Source: Rhodamnia argentea
Taxonomy: Eukaryota; Streptophyta; Magnoliopsida; Myrtales; Myrtaceae
Reading direction: 5' to 3'
Length of the DNA: 64,000 nt
Assembly (NCBI RefSeq): GCF_020921035.1
Contig: NC_063155.1
Location: 5,565,001-5,629,000, forward strand
The notes under the pieces are model-generated. The model was not told where the DNA came from and made no database searches. It saw nothing but the letters and a program-made list of their open reading frames with translations. Positions 25,638-35,205 of this stretch are shown here, piece by piece (the stretch's first letter is position 1; each line of letters starts with the position of its first letter). The position numbers and the translations under genes were made by a program.

Positions 25638-27387
25638 GACCGGCGACTCCACTGGGGACTGGTTACGAAGCCATTAGAGGACTTAAGCCGATTAAGAAGT
25701 TGATTGATTTTTCTAACATATTTTATGCGGATGCTCGGGAAGGTGAGGTACGTACGCTAACCCATGTGTTAGATGTTTTTGCGGATGGGAGAAATAAGGG
25801 GTGGAGTGATTGTTAACATTTTTTCTTGCGGGTTGGAGTAATGAATGTATGTTTGTGGATGTGATTATAGAAGCGGTGTTTTGATATAAACTGTTGTGCA
25901 TGAAATTGCATTTTGGCGATCACGACACATTGCACACATTGGCGGTCAAACCCCGATCGCAACCACCCATAGGTTACCTTAGATAGGGAAAGGGTGTGAA
26001 AGGATCTTGTGTTCGATGGCACTTGAGACTTTCGTATTCGTTCCCGCTCATGATCTTGATTGGCAAGTTCCAACCCTCTCGGGTAGGTACCCTCGAGGGC
26101 GAATCTGCCATATTTGGATCGTGGGAGCCTTTAGCCATAGGTTCCATACCTGATTTTCTGATTTTTAGAGTATACCCTTCACTTGTCTCATGCGCATGTC
26201 CGTGAATGGTTGGTATACCTAAAACCAAAAAAAAAAAATCGGCGAGTTCGGTTGGTAAGATCTTTCTATCCCTCAAACTTGCTACGGTTTATATCATGTT
26301 TTTTGAAATATTCAACTCATTGCACATTTTAAATGTGATCATTACATCCATTGCATTTGAATAGTTACGGTGATTGGATTAAATGCCATTTGGAGGGTAG
26401 ATATAGATGTTTTCTCTCAGTATGCTGGATGCGAAGGCAAAGATAGCACTGTTCCTTCACGAGTATAAGGTGGTAAAAAATAGGAGTCCCCCATGGAGGT
26501 CATTGAAGTTTCGTCCGATGAAGATGGCGATTTGGAATGGCCGATCCCAAAGTTAACTCTTGAAGACCAGAACTGGGGGCATCTCTAAGTGTTTATGGTC
26601 ACATTCCTTTGATTTGCTTTACGTTCCTAGTTTGCTTGTATAAGATTTATTTTTTTTTAGATCCCTTCTATCTCATCCCTTAGGCTGATTGTATTAGGAA
26701 TCTGTTTTGGTTGTACACATTTGGTTGAAACTTTGATGTATTTCTTTTGATTTATCATTGGAATGTGATAATGGCATTTCTTTCAATCATTCGAACATTT
26801 CCAATCAATTATATAATTCCCTTTGGAGGAAATTGGAATTAGAACCCTTGTTTGACCTTTTGGCTATATAGGGAAGTCTAATCCCAATTTCGCTAGAAGG
26901 AACTATAAAATTGAATTGGTTCATGCATGTTGCATATCATTTTCATTATTTGTAATTCACGATAATTGAACAAGATTTTTCATGTTTTCCAAATTTAATG
27001 AAAGATATATATTTAAATCACTCTCGTTCTTAGCAAACGGCTTTAATTTGGATATCATATCTTCAATTGAATTTAAACACATTAAAATTGTGTTTTACAC
27101 TTTTTGAACATTCCATTGATTTTTCTTGGAACCGATCAAAAGCAATTATCGTGGATTACATTCCTTTCAATGGTATGCTTTTCTTCTGAAAAATATTGAT
27201 AAGAGCTTGTCACACAAGGCTAAAAGCTTGTGTAAAGATTCATATCTTTATTAATTACAAGCAAAGTATAAAATTGAAGGGATTTATGCTTTCTTTTCTA
27301 TTTCACTTTTCTAATGCCGTTCTCTCATTTAATCGGGTAACAAGAAATTGGAACGAGATCTCTTGTGAAAGTACACTTTCAAGTGAG

Positions 27388-28449
27388 ATGGATAACCAAA
27401 ATGTCCCCGCTCGACTCGCCTACGTCGAATTTCAACTCTTTCAAGTACATTCCGCGCTAGGAGAGTTGTCTCAACAGACAAGGACCCCCGCTATTCCACA
27501 AGCCGTGGATAATGTGCCGCCTCCCGATCTTCAAATAGATGTTGAAAAGCAAAACAATTGGCTTATTGACTTAGAAAGACGATTTGAAGAGATGATCACT
27601 ACATTTGCAGACTTCAAAGCCTCCATAACTCCATTGCTTCCAAATAAAGTCGCACCTACTCCCGAAGATCTTCAGAACCGGATTAATGAGTTGCGTGGGA
27701 TATTGATACGCCTTATGGACCGCGTCAATCAAATTGCTATGGAATCATCATCCCGTTCTGTGTTTGAAACTGCTATAGGTGATCTTGGAAGCAAAGGAAA
27801 ACGACCATACGAAGAGCCCATATACGAAGTCGAGCAATCTCCCCGCTCGAAAAAACAAACCCAAGGATACGTTGAGGGAACCAATTCTATTGTTACCCAA
27901 CCACTTCGGGGTCCCCAAAAGAGGCATTGCAAGCCGGATCTGCCTCATCAGAGTTGCGAATACCAGAAACCTTACATTGAATCGGTTCCAAAGCCAACTA
28001 AAGCTGCTCGGATTGCACCGAAGTCTGTTGGGCCAAAGAAAAAATCCAAACAGTTTACTCCACTTCCACAACTTCTGTCGAAGCTTCTCCCGATGCTTTT
28101 AGAAAAGCGATTGATCGTTAAAGAAGTGCCAAGATATAATGCTCCGAAGCTCAAAGGTTATGATGAGAATAAATCATGCGCCTATCACATGGGGGAAAAG
28201 GGACATAGCACGGACGATTGTGCCATACTCAAGATCAAAGTTCAGAAACTTATTGACAATGGCCTTCTGGATTTTAAGGAAACAGAATCGAACATACAGC
28301 AGAATACTTCATCTAAATATCAAGGAGTAGACCTCGTATATGTTGAAGAAGAGGAAGATAGACTTGATTTCTCGGTTGGCATCCCCAAAATTGCAAGGTA
28401 TTCTAACCGAAACGTCATCATATCCCGAAAGAGTTGGCGGGAGAAGTGA
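27388..28449 (+). mobile_element. Gag-like region of the Tat/Ogre fossil
   Basis: An open stretch of about 350 codons (from the ATG at 27388). Its C-terminal part has the Tat/Ogre gag signature: an FTPLPQLLSKLLPMLL segment, then CAYHMGEKGHSTDDC and a following LKIKVQKLIDNGLL helix. The N-terminal part is helical and charged. It belongs to the retroelement fossil and is not a host gene. Confidence 0.75.
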
Positions 28450-28778
28450 TTCATTGATATGGGAAAGATACCGCATCGGTACGCGAAGAAGCTAGGCCAT
28501 CCGAAGCTGCCATGGACTTTTCAGAATAAAGCGGTTTATGCCGGTTGTTTGCTTTGTGATTGTTTTCATTTTGTCATTTAAATTCATTCCGTAAGAAAGA
28601 CTCTTTGACACCTTGGATCTTGAGCCGTTGGTCCGAGGTGATCTGTCTTGTAAATCGGCCTTATCATTTGAATTTCAATAAATGCATGTGCACGTTTTAT
28701 TAAGGACATGCGGGAATATTCCAAACCAGCCTGATGATGATAATTGTCTTCGATTTTCGAAGACTTGAGGCCTGGGTT

Positions 28779-29904
28779 CATTGTCCTTGACGAAGAGGCT
28801 GAAATGAATTTCGAAGTAGCAAAAGCATCAGTACACGTGAACTTACGATTACTTCTATGAAGAGATAGAGATTATAATTGTATATGGAAGACATTAACCA
28901 TTAATCAAGTAAGTTGCAAAAGTACAGAAACGCTAATCAGCTTGCTCTTTCCAAATGAAAAGACGTTGCATATATGTAAACCTTTCTGCATTTCACTACC
29001 TCTGTCGTACCTGATGCAATCCTTCCGGAAGGTCTCACTTCAATTATCCTATTCCTGTTCAAAAGATCACATAGAACAGCAAAAAGAAGGTTATGTGGAC
29101 AGAAGTTATGCTTTGTATCGCAATTGGATAGTCATGAAAAGCATTTTTACACAAAATAAAGTTACATTCTACGGTAACCAAACACTTCCGTAGGAGATGA
29201 AGTAGAGCCACATGGACACTGCATCTCCGCTACGAACATAAGGAAAAGGGCATTTACTCTTTAAATACTCTAAGCATCCAAAGAAAAGCAATTTCTAATG
29301 TTCCTGATTTAAATGCGGGCAAACATGTAAAACCATAAACAGAAAAAACTTGCAGTGGTATGCCGATGAATTAGTCCTGTAAGGTTAGTCAAAATTAATA
29401 AGGAAAGAATCGTATGAACTTGGTTTCAATGTTCTAAAAGCAAACACTAGGAACGAAGCAATGAAGATCATTCACATTGGCAAACAAAACCTCGAGACAA
29501 GCAAACCAAATAGAGAAAAACGACAGTGAACTTAGAGAAATGAAAACAGCTTACATACACGATCACGATAGGCTTGACGGCACCAACAATTGACTCGACA
29601 AGTCCAGCAGATCCTCCGCGAACCTACAACGAGGAGGTCAAAGAACGATGAGCAACACGATCACCGATTGCTACGAGCCTTCACTGAATCGACCTTGAAT
29701 TTGATTCTCACAGCAATCGGGCAGAGAGAGAAAGAGAGAGTAGAACGTTCTGAGGTACCTGCATGTTGACGGAGCCATTGACGGCGAGGCGAACGCCGCG
29801 GTGAGAAATGGAGGAAGCGGACTTCACGACGATCTTGCCGTCGAGAGGTTCCTGGTGATTCCATCAATGTCCGATCGTGATTCCGATGGAGAATCAAAGT
29901 GCGC

Positions 29905-29946
<42 letters not shown>

Positions 29947-30010
29947 GTACGGAAGGGCAATAGATGCGGCTCGGTCGAGAAAGCTTGATCTCGAGCGTTG
30001 CAGATGACAT
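28779..30010 (-). pseudogene. Truncated VPS26C copy (exons 1-4 only)
   Basis: Exons equivalent to VPS26C 1-4 lie at 29951-30010, 29759-29851, 29559-29623 and 29000-29054. They encode about 91 residues starting MSSATLEIKLSRPSRIYCPS. The splice sites and reading frame of these exons are still intact. The homology stops at 28779, inside what is intron 4 of the full gene, so exons 5-11 are absent. The intact promoter and first exons mean it could still be transcribed into the neighbouring retroelement sequence. It cannot make the arrestin-like C-terminal half. Confidence 0.9.
29907..29943 (+). repeat. (GA)n microsatellite in truncated VPS26C intron 1
   Basis: A pure GA run directly after the exon 1 splice donor region on the minus strand. 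It is the counterpart of the run at about 48988-49027 in the parental copy, and the two copies differ in length. It creates several spurious serine-leucine or arginine-glutamate open frames in both copies. Confidence 0.9.
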
Positions 30011-31144
30011 TGCGAGCTCCGGCGTTGCAGCAAGAAATGGCAGTCCCGCGTCAATGGTGGCAGACTCGGGGACCGGCGTTGATGAGAAGCAAAACGACGG
30101 CGTTTCCACGCAATCAAAATTAAGGAACCGGCCTTGACCGGTTCTTCCCGGTTTTGCATTGTGAACCAGTGAGAACCGGCTCGGACTAGTTTTTAGCCCT
30201 TCTTATTGTACTTTGATTAAATGTAGATAGATACGTTGCAAATGAGTTTCGAACTTGAGAAGCTTGGGATATTCATCAATGCGTTAATCATTATGGGAGT
30301 GTTTTTCAAAAATAATATAGATATTACTTGAAATAACCCTCTAGTTTAGAGTCAACTCTAAAATTAAAATGGTTCGATTTCGGATTGATCACTAATTTCC
30401 AAATCGGGAACCGACTCTAATAAGATATGTTCCAAATTCTTCATTGGAAATCTTCCCATTTTAGAACCAACCACCCTCACTTTTGGCATTGTTATAAAAC
30501 TCTCACACCTTCTATAAAATGATCGATTTTAACTTTAATTTATACCATTCATAACTGAAAGATCTAACCCAATCCCACTAAGATGCTAGCAGCTCGAAAG
30601 TCTCCCTAGATAAAATATGTCACAATTAGATAACTCAGCATAAACTGTTCGGAAGTTTACTCACAATACGAATAAAACTCGGACATCATGAAAAATATTA
30701 GATTAATCACTTTAGCGGTAAATTATGGACCTGTTAGAGCACTGAACATCAAGTACAGATCATATGATCAAAATATGTTATAACGTGCGTATGCTGAACA
30801 AAATCTGTTATTTCAATTGACGAAATTATTTCGACCAAAAAAATTGGCGAAATTATGCTATTTCGGTCGGCATTCTTATTCGTCTCGATCTGGTTGGGCC
30901 GTCAATGCCATAGCCGGATCCGGTCCGTCAAATTTCACGACGAAACCCGGTTTCCGACGCGGCAAAACCTCATTGGCCAGAACCCAGGAACTGACGTGGC
31001 CTCACTGGAACACATACGCACAAACGCGCTCCCCCAAATTCCCATTTAACCCCTGTCTTCACCGTCGACCACCAACCCCCTCCCAAAAATTTCGCCACCG
31101 CACCACCTCCTCCGCCACCCTCCTGCTCACTGATCCGGACCACC

Positions 31145-31714
31145 ATGCGCGATCCGGGTCGCAACCTCCTCGTCTTTCTCCTCCTCCTCTCTCTCTACCC
31201 GCTAGCCCTCACCGCCCGCCCCTTCTTCCTCATACTCTCCCAGGATGACCTAAAGGACGTCTCCGCCGCCTCCCCAGACGAGCTCCTCGACTCCGCCGAC
31301 TGGGACGAGTTCGGCGACTCCGAGTCCCGCTCCGAGGAGGAGTTGGATCCCGGCTCCTGGCGCCCGATCTTCGAGTCCGACGAGCCCCTCACCGTCGGAT
31401 CCGACCCGGAGGAGCTCTATTACTCTGGCGTGTCGAAGATGATGGCCGCCGCCAGCTCCGGCGAGGGGCGGCTGATGGAGGAGGCCGTGTCGGAGTTCGA
31501 GGCCAGCGCCGCCGCGGGCTATGCGCACGCGCAGTCGGCGCTAGGGTTTCTGTACGGCACGGGGCAGATGAGGGATAGGAGCAAGGGCAAGGCGTTTCTG
31601 TGCCACCATTTCGCTGCTGTTGGAGGGAATATGCAGTCTAAGATGGCGCTTGCTTACACTTATATGCGTCAAGATGTGAGTATTAAGCTCCATTGTTTGA
31701 ATTATATGTCATCG
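31145..31714 (+). pseudogene. Truncated HRD3A copy (exon 1 only)
   Basis: The ATG at 31145 opens a frame that matches the full HRD3A exon 1 (ends 31675), with only K for M and C for Y among 177 residues. The splice donor GTGAGT is retained at 31676. About 39 bases into intron 1 the homology ends (31714) and an hAT-like element begins. Read without splicing, the frame runs to 31717 (190 residues). A signal peptide ([15 protein letters not shown]) and the first Sel1-type repeat would be made, but not the rest or the membrane anchor. It is a 5' gene fragment, recent in origin. Confidence 0.9.
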
Positions 31715-33001
31715 TAGTTTTTCAAAAATTTTCCGTGTCGGACACGTGTTGGACTCGGACACGTGTCCGACACGCTGGGACACCGCCGGACTCTTCTCAG
31801 ACACGCGGTCAACGCGTGTCCGAGTCCGGACTCGCAGTCAAACACACGGACACGCGAGGGACTCGCGTGTCCGACGTTAAAATAGTCAAAATACTACCCA
31901 ATTTTGACCTAATTTCTAATTGCCCCCTCTCAGTCGCCCGACTCACCCCTCTCTCTCTCTCTCCCTCTCACGATTGTGGCGTGTACACTGGCCTCTGCCT
32001 CTCGCGACTCGCCACCGTCGCCGGCTTGCATCGCCGGCTTTTGCTTGCGCCGGCCTCTCCCTCTCCCTCTTGCGACTGTCGACTAGCTTTTGCTCACATC
32101 TCAGCTCGCTGCCTTGATCGCCGGCCTCTGTTCGCGCGTCTGCTCTCGCCGTGCCGCGTCAAGGCATCACTCCTCTGCTCGCGCCTCTGCTCGAGACGGG
32201 TTTTGGATCTCCTCTGTTCTCCCTCCTCTGCTCGCACCATTGCCCGAGACGGGGTTTTGGATTTCCTCTGCTCGCACCATCATCTTGGCCTGCGAATCGC
32301 GTACACTCATGTCTCTCCCCCACTTAATTTTACTGTTCTATGTTTTTTTTATTCCACCGTTTCTTGAATTGCTGTCAAAGACCCAAGCTGGTTGCTGGTC
32401 ATAATCTACGTTAATTAGATACTTCAGTCATAACCTACGTTAATTTTACTGGAGGACATTTTGTATTTGCTGGTTATGTTTGATATCTATTTTGGGGGCC
32501 TCTTTGTATGTTGATAGAAAACTGTCTCCGAGGTTTGATAGTAAACAGCTTCATCCTTTTGAAGACCCAAGCCTGTGCTGGATCCATTAAATCGGTCTGT
32601 TAAATTGTTGTTCGAGCCATTTATAAGAACCTTCAATGGTCTGGGTGGGCAACAACTCTTAGAGATCTCAAAACCATATTGAGTTTGTTCAAAATGAAAG
32701 AAAAACTAAAAAGCTTAGGTTTTTCAATGGTGATGTATCGACATGAGTGTATTGAAACACTTTTGATATGCAACACTTTTTTGTATGTTCAACTGGTGTC
32801 TTTGTCTTCTACTCTTCTGTGCATATCTCTAGTTTCGGCATCATGATATATTATTGTTGAAATTATAAAAATAATAATTTATCATATATATATATAAATA
32901 TACATATAATATACAACGTGTTCTAACGTGTCGGAATTTTCTATTTTTTGGGAATTCACGTGTCGGCGTGTCGTGTCGTGTCCCGTGTCCGTGTAACATA
33001 G
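31715..33001 (+). mobile_element. hAT-like non-autonomous element, 5'-truncated
   Basis: This belongs to the same family as the intact element at 49262-50373 but lies in the opposite orientation. The left end lacks the terminal CTAYGTTACACGGAC but keeps the subterminal CCGTGTCGGACACGTG repeats. The right end is complete (GTCCGTGTAACATAG, ending 33001). The first 250 bp and the last 70 bp match closely. The middle is longer and partly different. The 8 bases after it (GTTAGAAC) resemble the GTGAGAAC target of the other copy. No transposase frame is present. Confidence 0.75.
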
Positions 33002-34288
33002 GTTAGAACTGGTCTGGTTCCCGGTTTCACGTAGTTGGACCCAGCAATATCCGGTTCGACTCCCGGTTCCGCATTGAAGCCGGCAATAACCGGTCCGACT
33101 CCCGGTTCCTTGCGCGGAACCGGCCCTTCGTCACTCATCAGTCACCTTCTTTCGTTTGTCTCCGAGCATCGGTCTCAACCCTCCATCAATCGCTCCCTCT
33201 CGCGCTCTCACAATCTCACTGTCTCTCACCCTCCGGTTCGCTCTCGCGCTCTCACAGTGCCACTTCCTGCAGGTGAAATCGAAGCCCATACAACTGGAGA
33301 ACTCAACTCGACAAAGAGAAGATGAAGGCTTGTTGAAGATTTCGAAGGGGGGAGAAATTGAAATTGGGGTTCGCCTTTTGGGGGGGGATTGGAGTTTCGG
33401 TTTCGATTTTCTGTTATTCTCCGACGGGACGTTGAGCGAAGTTTTGAGGGGGGTCAAGTGATTTGTCCGAGAATTTGGACTTGCACTGAACTGTAATTGC
33501 TCAACTGATTTGTGTGCGCTCGCCGTCGTCTTCCACCGCCTCAACGGGCAGCTTTGACGCTCCGTTGCCTTCGATAGTTCGTTTGATGCGATTCAGGTTC
33601 GCTTTCGGTTGAATCTCGGATATTCTTCTCTCTTTTTATTTGTTTGTTTATTATTATCTGGGGGAAGAAGCATGATAATGAGTTATTTTCTTCTACTGTC
33701 CTTAAATTTTTTTTTTTTTTAACCTTTGTTGCTGTGTGATGTAATTGATCTTTGTACATGTTTTTGATACTTTTGATTTACTTTAGTTTGGTTTGACGAT
33801 GATTCGGTCACATTTTCGAAAAACTCCCAACCAATCCAAACAGCCATGCATGAACACTTAGTGAAAAGAACCTTAAGTGTCTGAACTTCTTGATTAGTGT
33901 CTGAACTTGGAATCTCTGGTTTGTAGGCCACGTTCTACTTGCCTCCTAGCGAGCCCCTTTACTTACTTCTAGAATAAAATCTTATGTCATTATGAATGAT
34001 TTTCCTAATGTTGCACGTGGGATAAGGATTTGGGAGAACCCGCGCCGAGCAAGATTGAGAAAACCTTCGACGAGGGATGACACACGTTCCCACTCGACAA
34101 TCTGCTAAACCAGTTTTTCTGACCTCGCTTCTAGACGGTCCCTTAGTTTTGAAAAGCTCTTCCCAACTCTGATTCTAATGACAAACATGCAGTGTACACA
34201 TGAAATAGATGTCTTGCAGAGTGTGTTCAACAATTGGGAATAATGTAGTTCTTTGTTTGCATTGTTGCAGGCTGCCCAAGACAGCATT
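33002..34288 (+). promoter_or_regulatory. Promoter, leader exon and leader intron of the DUF3245-like gene
   Basis: A short GGTTCC-rich stretch (33033-33118) holds an imperfect two-copy repeat of about 40 bp. A C/T-rich tract and a GC-richer transcribed-looking region follow. A splice donor (ATTCAG then GTTCGC, after 33596) and an acceptor (TTGTTGCAG, ending 34270) frame a likely 5'-UTR intron of 674 bp. The start codon lies 18 bases into the next exon. Open frames at 33035-33544 fall in this leader and are not supported. Confidence 0.5.
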
Positions 34289-35205
34289 ATGAGTGGAGAA
34301 GCAGCACAGAAATCTGGAGTTCCTCAAATTATCAAATCAGACATGGCTTTGAAGCTGGTAATGGGCTTTTGATATATCACGGTTGATGAAACTCGAGTGT
34401 TGTTAATTATATATTAGATCATGGCGAGTCTTGATTTACTGTATAGTTGAATTCCTAATTTCCTACGGTGATTAGTTCATGAAATATTTGGTGATTGCTA
34501 GAGGGGTTCTTCAGTACTAAAGCTATTATGGAGTCATCAAAACGTGGTCACTTCATTTTGTACAACTTAGACCGGAGAAGATAATGTGTTATACCTCTTT
34601 CATTGCAATGGGCCATTACGATTTTGTGAGCAATCATTGATGCATCAATGGGAAGGTCTCGTGATTATTATTGAATAACTCTGGTTTTGTTTTGATTGTT
34701 GGTCGTCTCTTTTTACTTTTGAGTCATTCTAAAGCTCATGTTTGTTTTTTCGGCCTCTGATGGAAACACGCTTATGTTTAGGCTGAACAATGGGTCAATA
34801 ATATGACTAAAATTGCCGAGGAAGAGCACACAGAGGCAGAATCCGAGGGTCGGCCATCTAGGTCGGTATAGGCTATCTTCTTAATATTTCCATGTAATAT
34901 TTCCCTTCATGTAGTATTGTTAACTCAAATTCTAATCTCTCTATAGACTCGGTCTTGGTGCAAAGTTTTCACGTCAAGTGAGACCTGGACCTTCAAATGA
35001 CCCTGTGGAAAGGAAAATGTATGCCAACTTGCAGTCTGCAAAAAGAAAAGCTGCCAAAGATGCTGAGGAGTCCGGCCTAACTGCAAGAGATCCAGGTGGT
35101 GATAGTGATGTCGATGACGAGTTAGAAAGCAGAGCAAGCGCTTTTGCAAAGAAGAGAGTAATTACTCCACCCGTCTATTTAACAGTGAAGAAGAAACGGA
35201 GATAA
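34289..35205 (+). CDS. Small conserved nuclear-type protein, probably DUF3245-like
   Basis: Three coding exons (34289-34357, 34782-34861, 34947-35205) give 135 residues in one frame. The sequence starts MSGEAAQKSGVPQIIKSDMA, has a helix ALKLAEQWVNNMTKIAEEE, then the conserved-looking RLGLGAKFSRQ block, and a basic/acidic tail ending in KKKRR. That tail includes VERKMYANLQSAKRKA, a nuclear-localisation-like ending and an acidic GGDSDVDDELESR patch. I associate the WVNNM and LGLGAKF motifs with the DUF3245 family from memory. Its function is unknown. The clean splicing and a likely 5'-UTR intron support a real gene. Confidence 0.75.

Larger units (their letters stand above)
22336..28778 (+). 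mobile_element. Ty3/Gypsy Tat/Ogre-type LTR element fossil, incomplete
   Basis: A broken retroelement made of one long terminal repeat (about 22336-25637), a primer-binding site just after it, a long leader and a gag-like region up to about 28449. Sequence of unclear origin continues to the edge of the segmental duplicate at 28779. No pol region and no second terminal repeat are present in the window, so the element is truncated. Long LTRs, a long leader before gag and the gag zinc-knuckle style are typical of the Tat/Ogre lineage. The age cannot be estimated because only one LTR is present. Confidence 0.75.
28779..31714. repeat. Segmental duplicate A (VPS26C/HRD3A 5' ends)
   Basis: This 2.94 kb block repeats 47860-51913 in the same order and orientation. 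The only large difference is a 1112 bp hAT-like insertion plus its 8 bp target duplication in the other copy. Identity is very high: the 177-residue HRD3A exon 1 differs at two residues. The block carries VPS26C exons 4 to 1 on the minus strand, the shared upstream DNA and HRD3A exon 1 on the plus strand. Its left edge abuts the truncated Tat/Ogre fossil, and its right edge abuts a truncated hAT-like element. Confidence 0.95.

Noticed and set aside
25335-25703. Open frames around 25335-25703 on both strands
   Set aside because: They lie at the end of the LTR and over the primer-binding region, so they are non-coding parts of the fossil.
29661-30159. Serine-leucine and arginine-glutamate repeat proteins on both strands
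   Set aside because: Artefacts of the (GA)n microsatellite in VPS26C intron 1. The same applies to 48752-49200.
32956-33544. Open frames of 96-137 residues upstream of the DUF3245-like gene
   Set aside because: They lie in the GGTTCC repeat and leader exon, with no homology recognised, and they are open on both strands.
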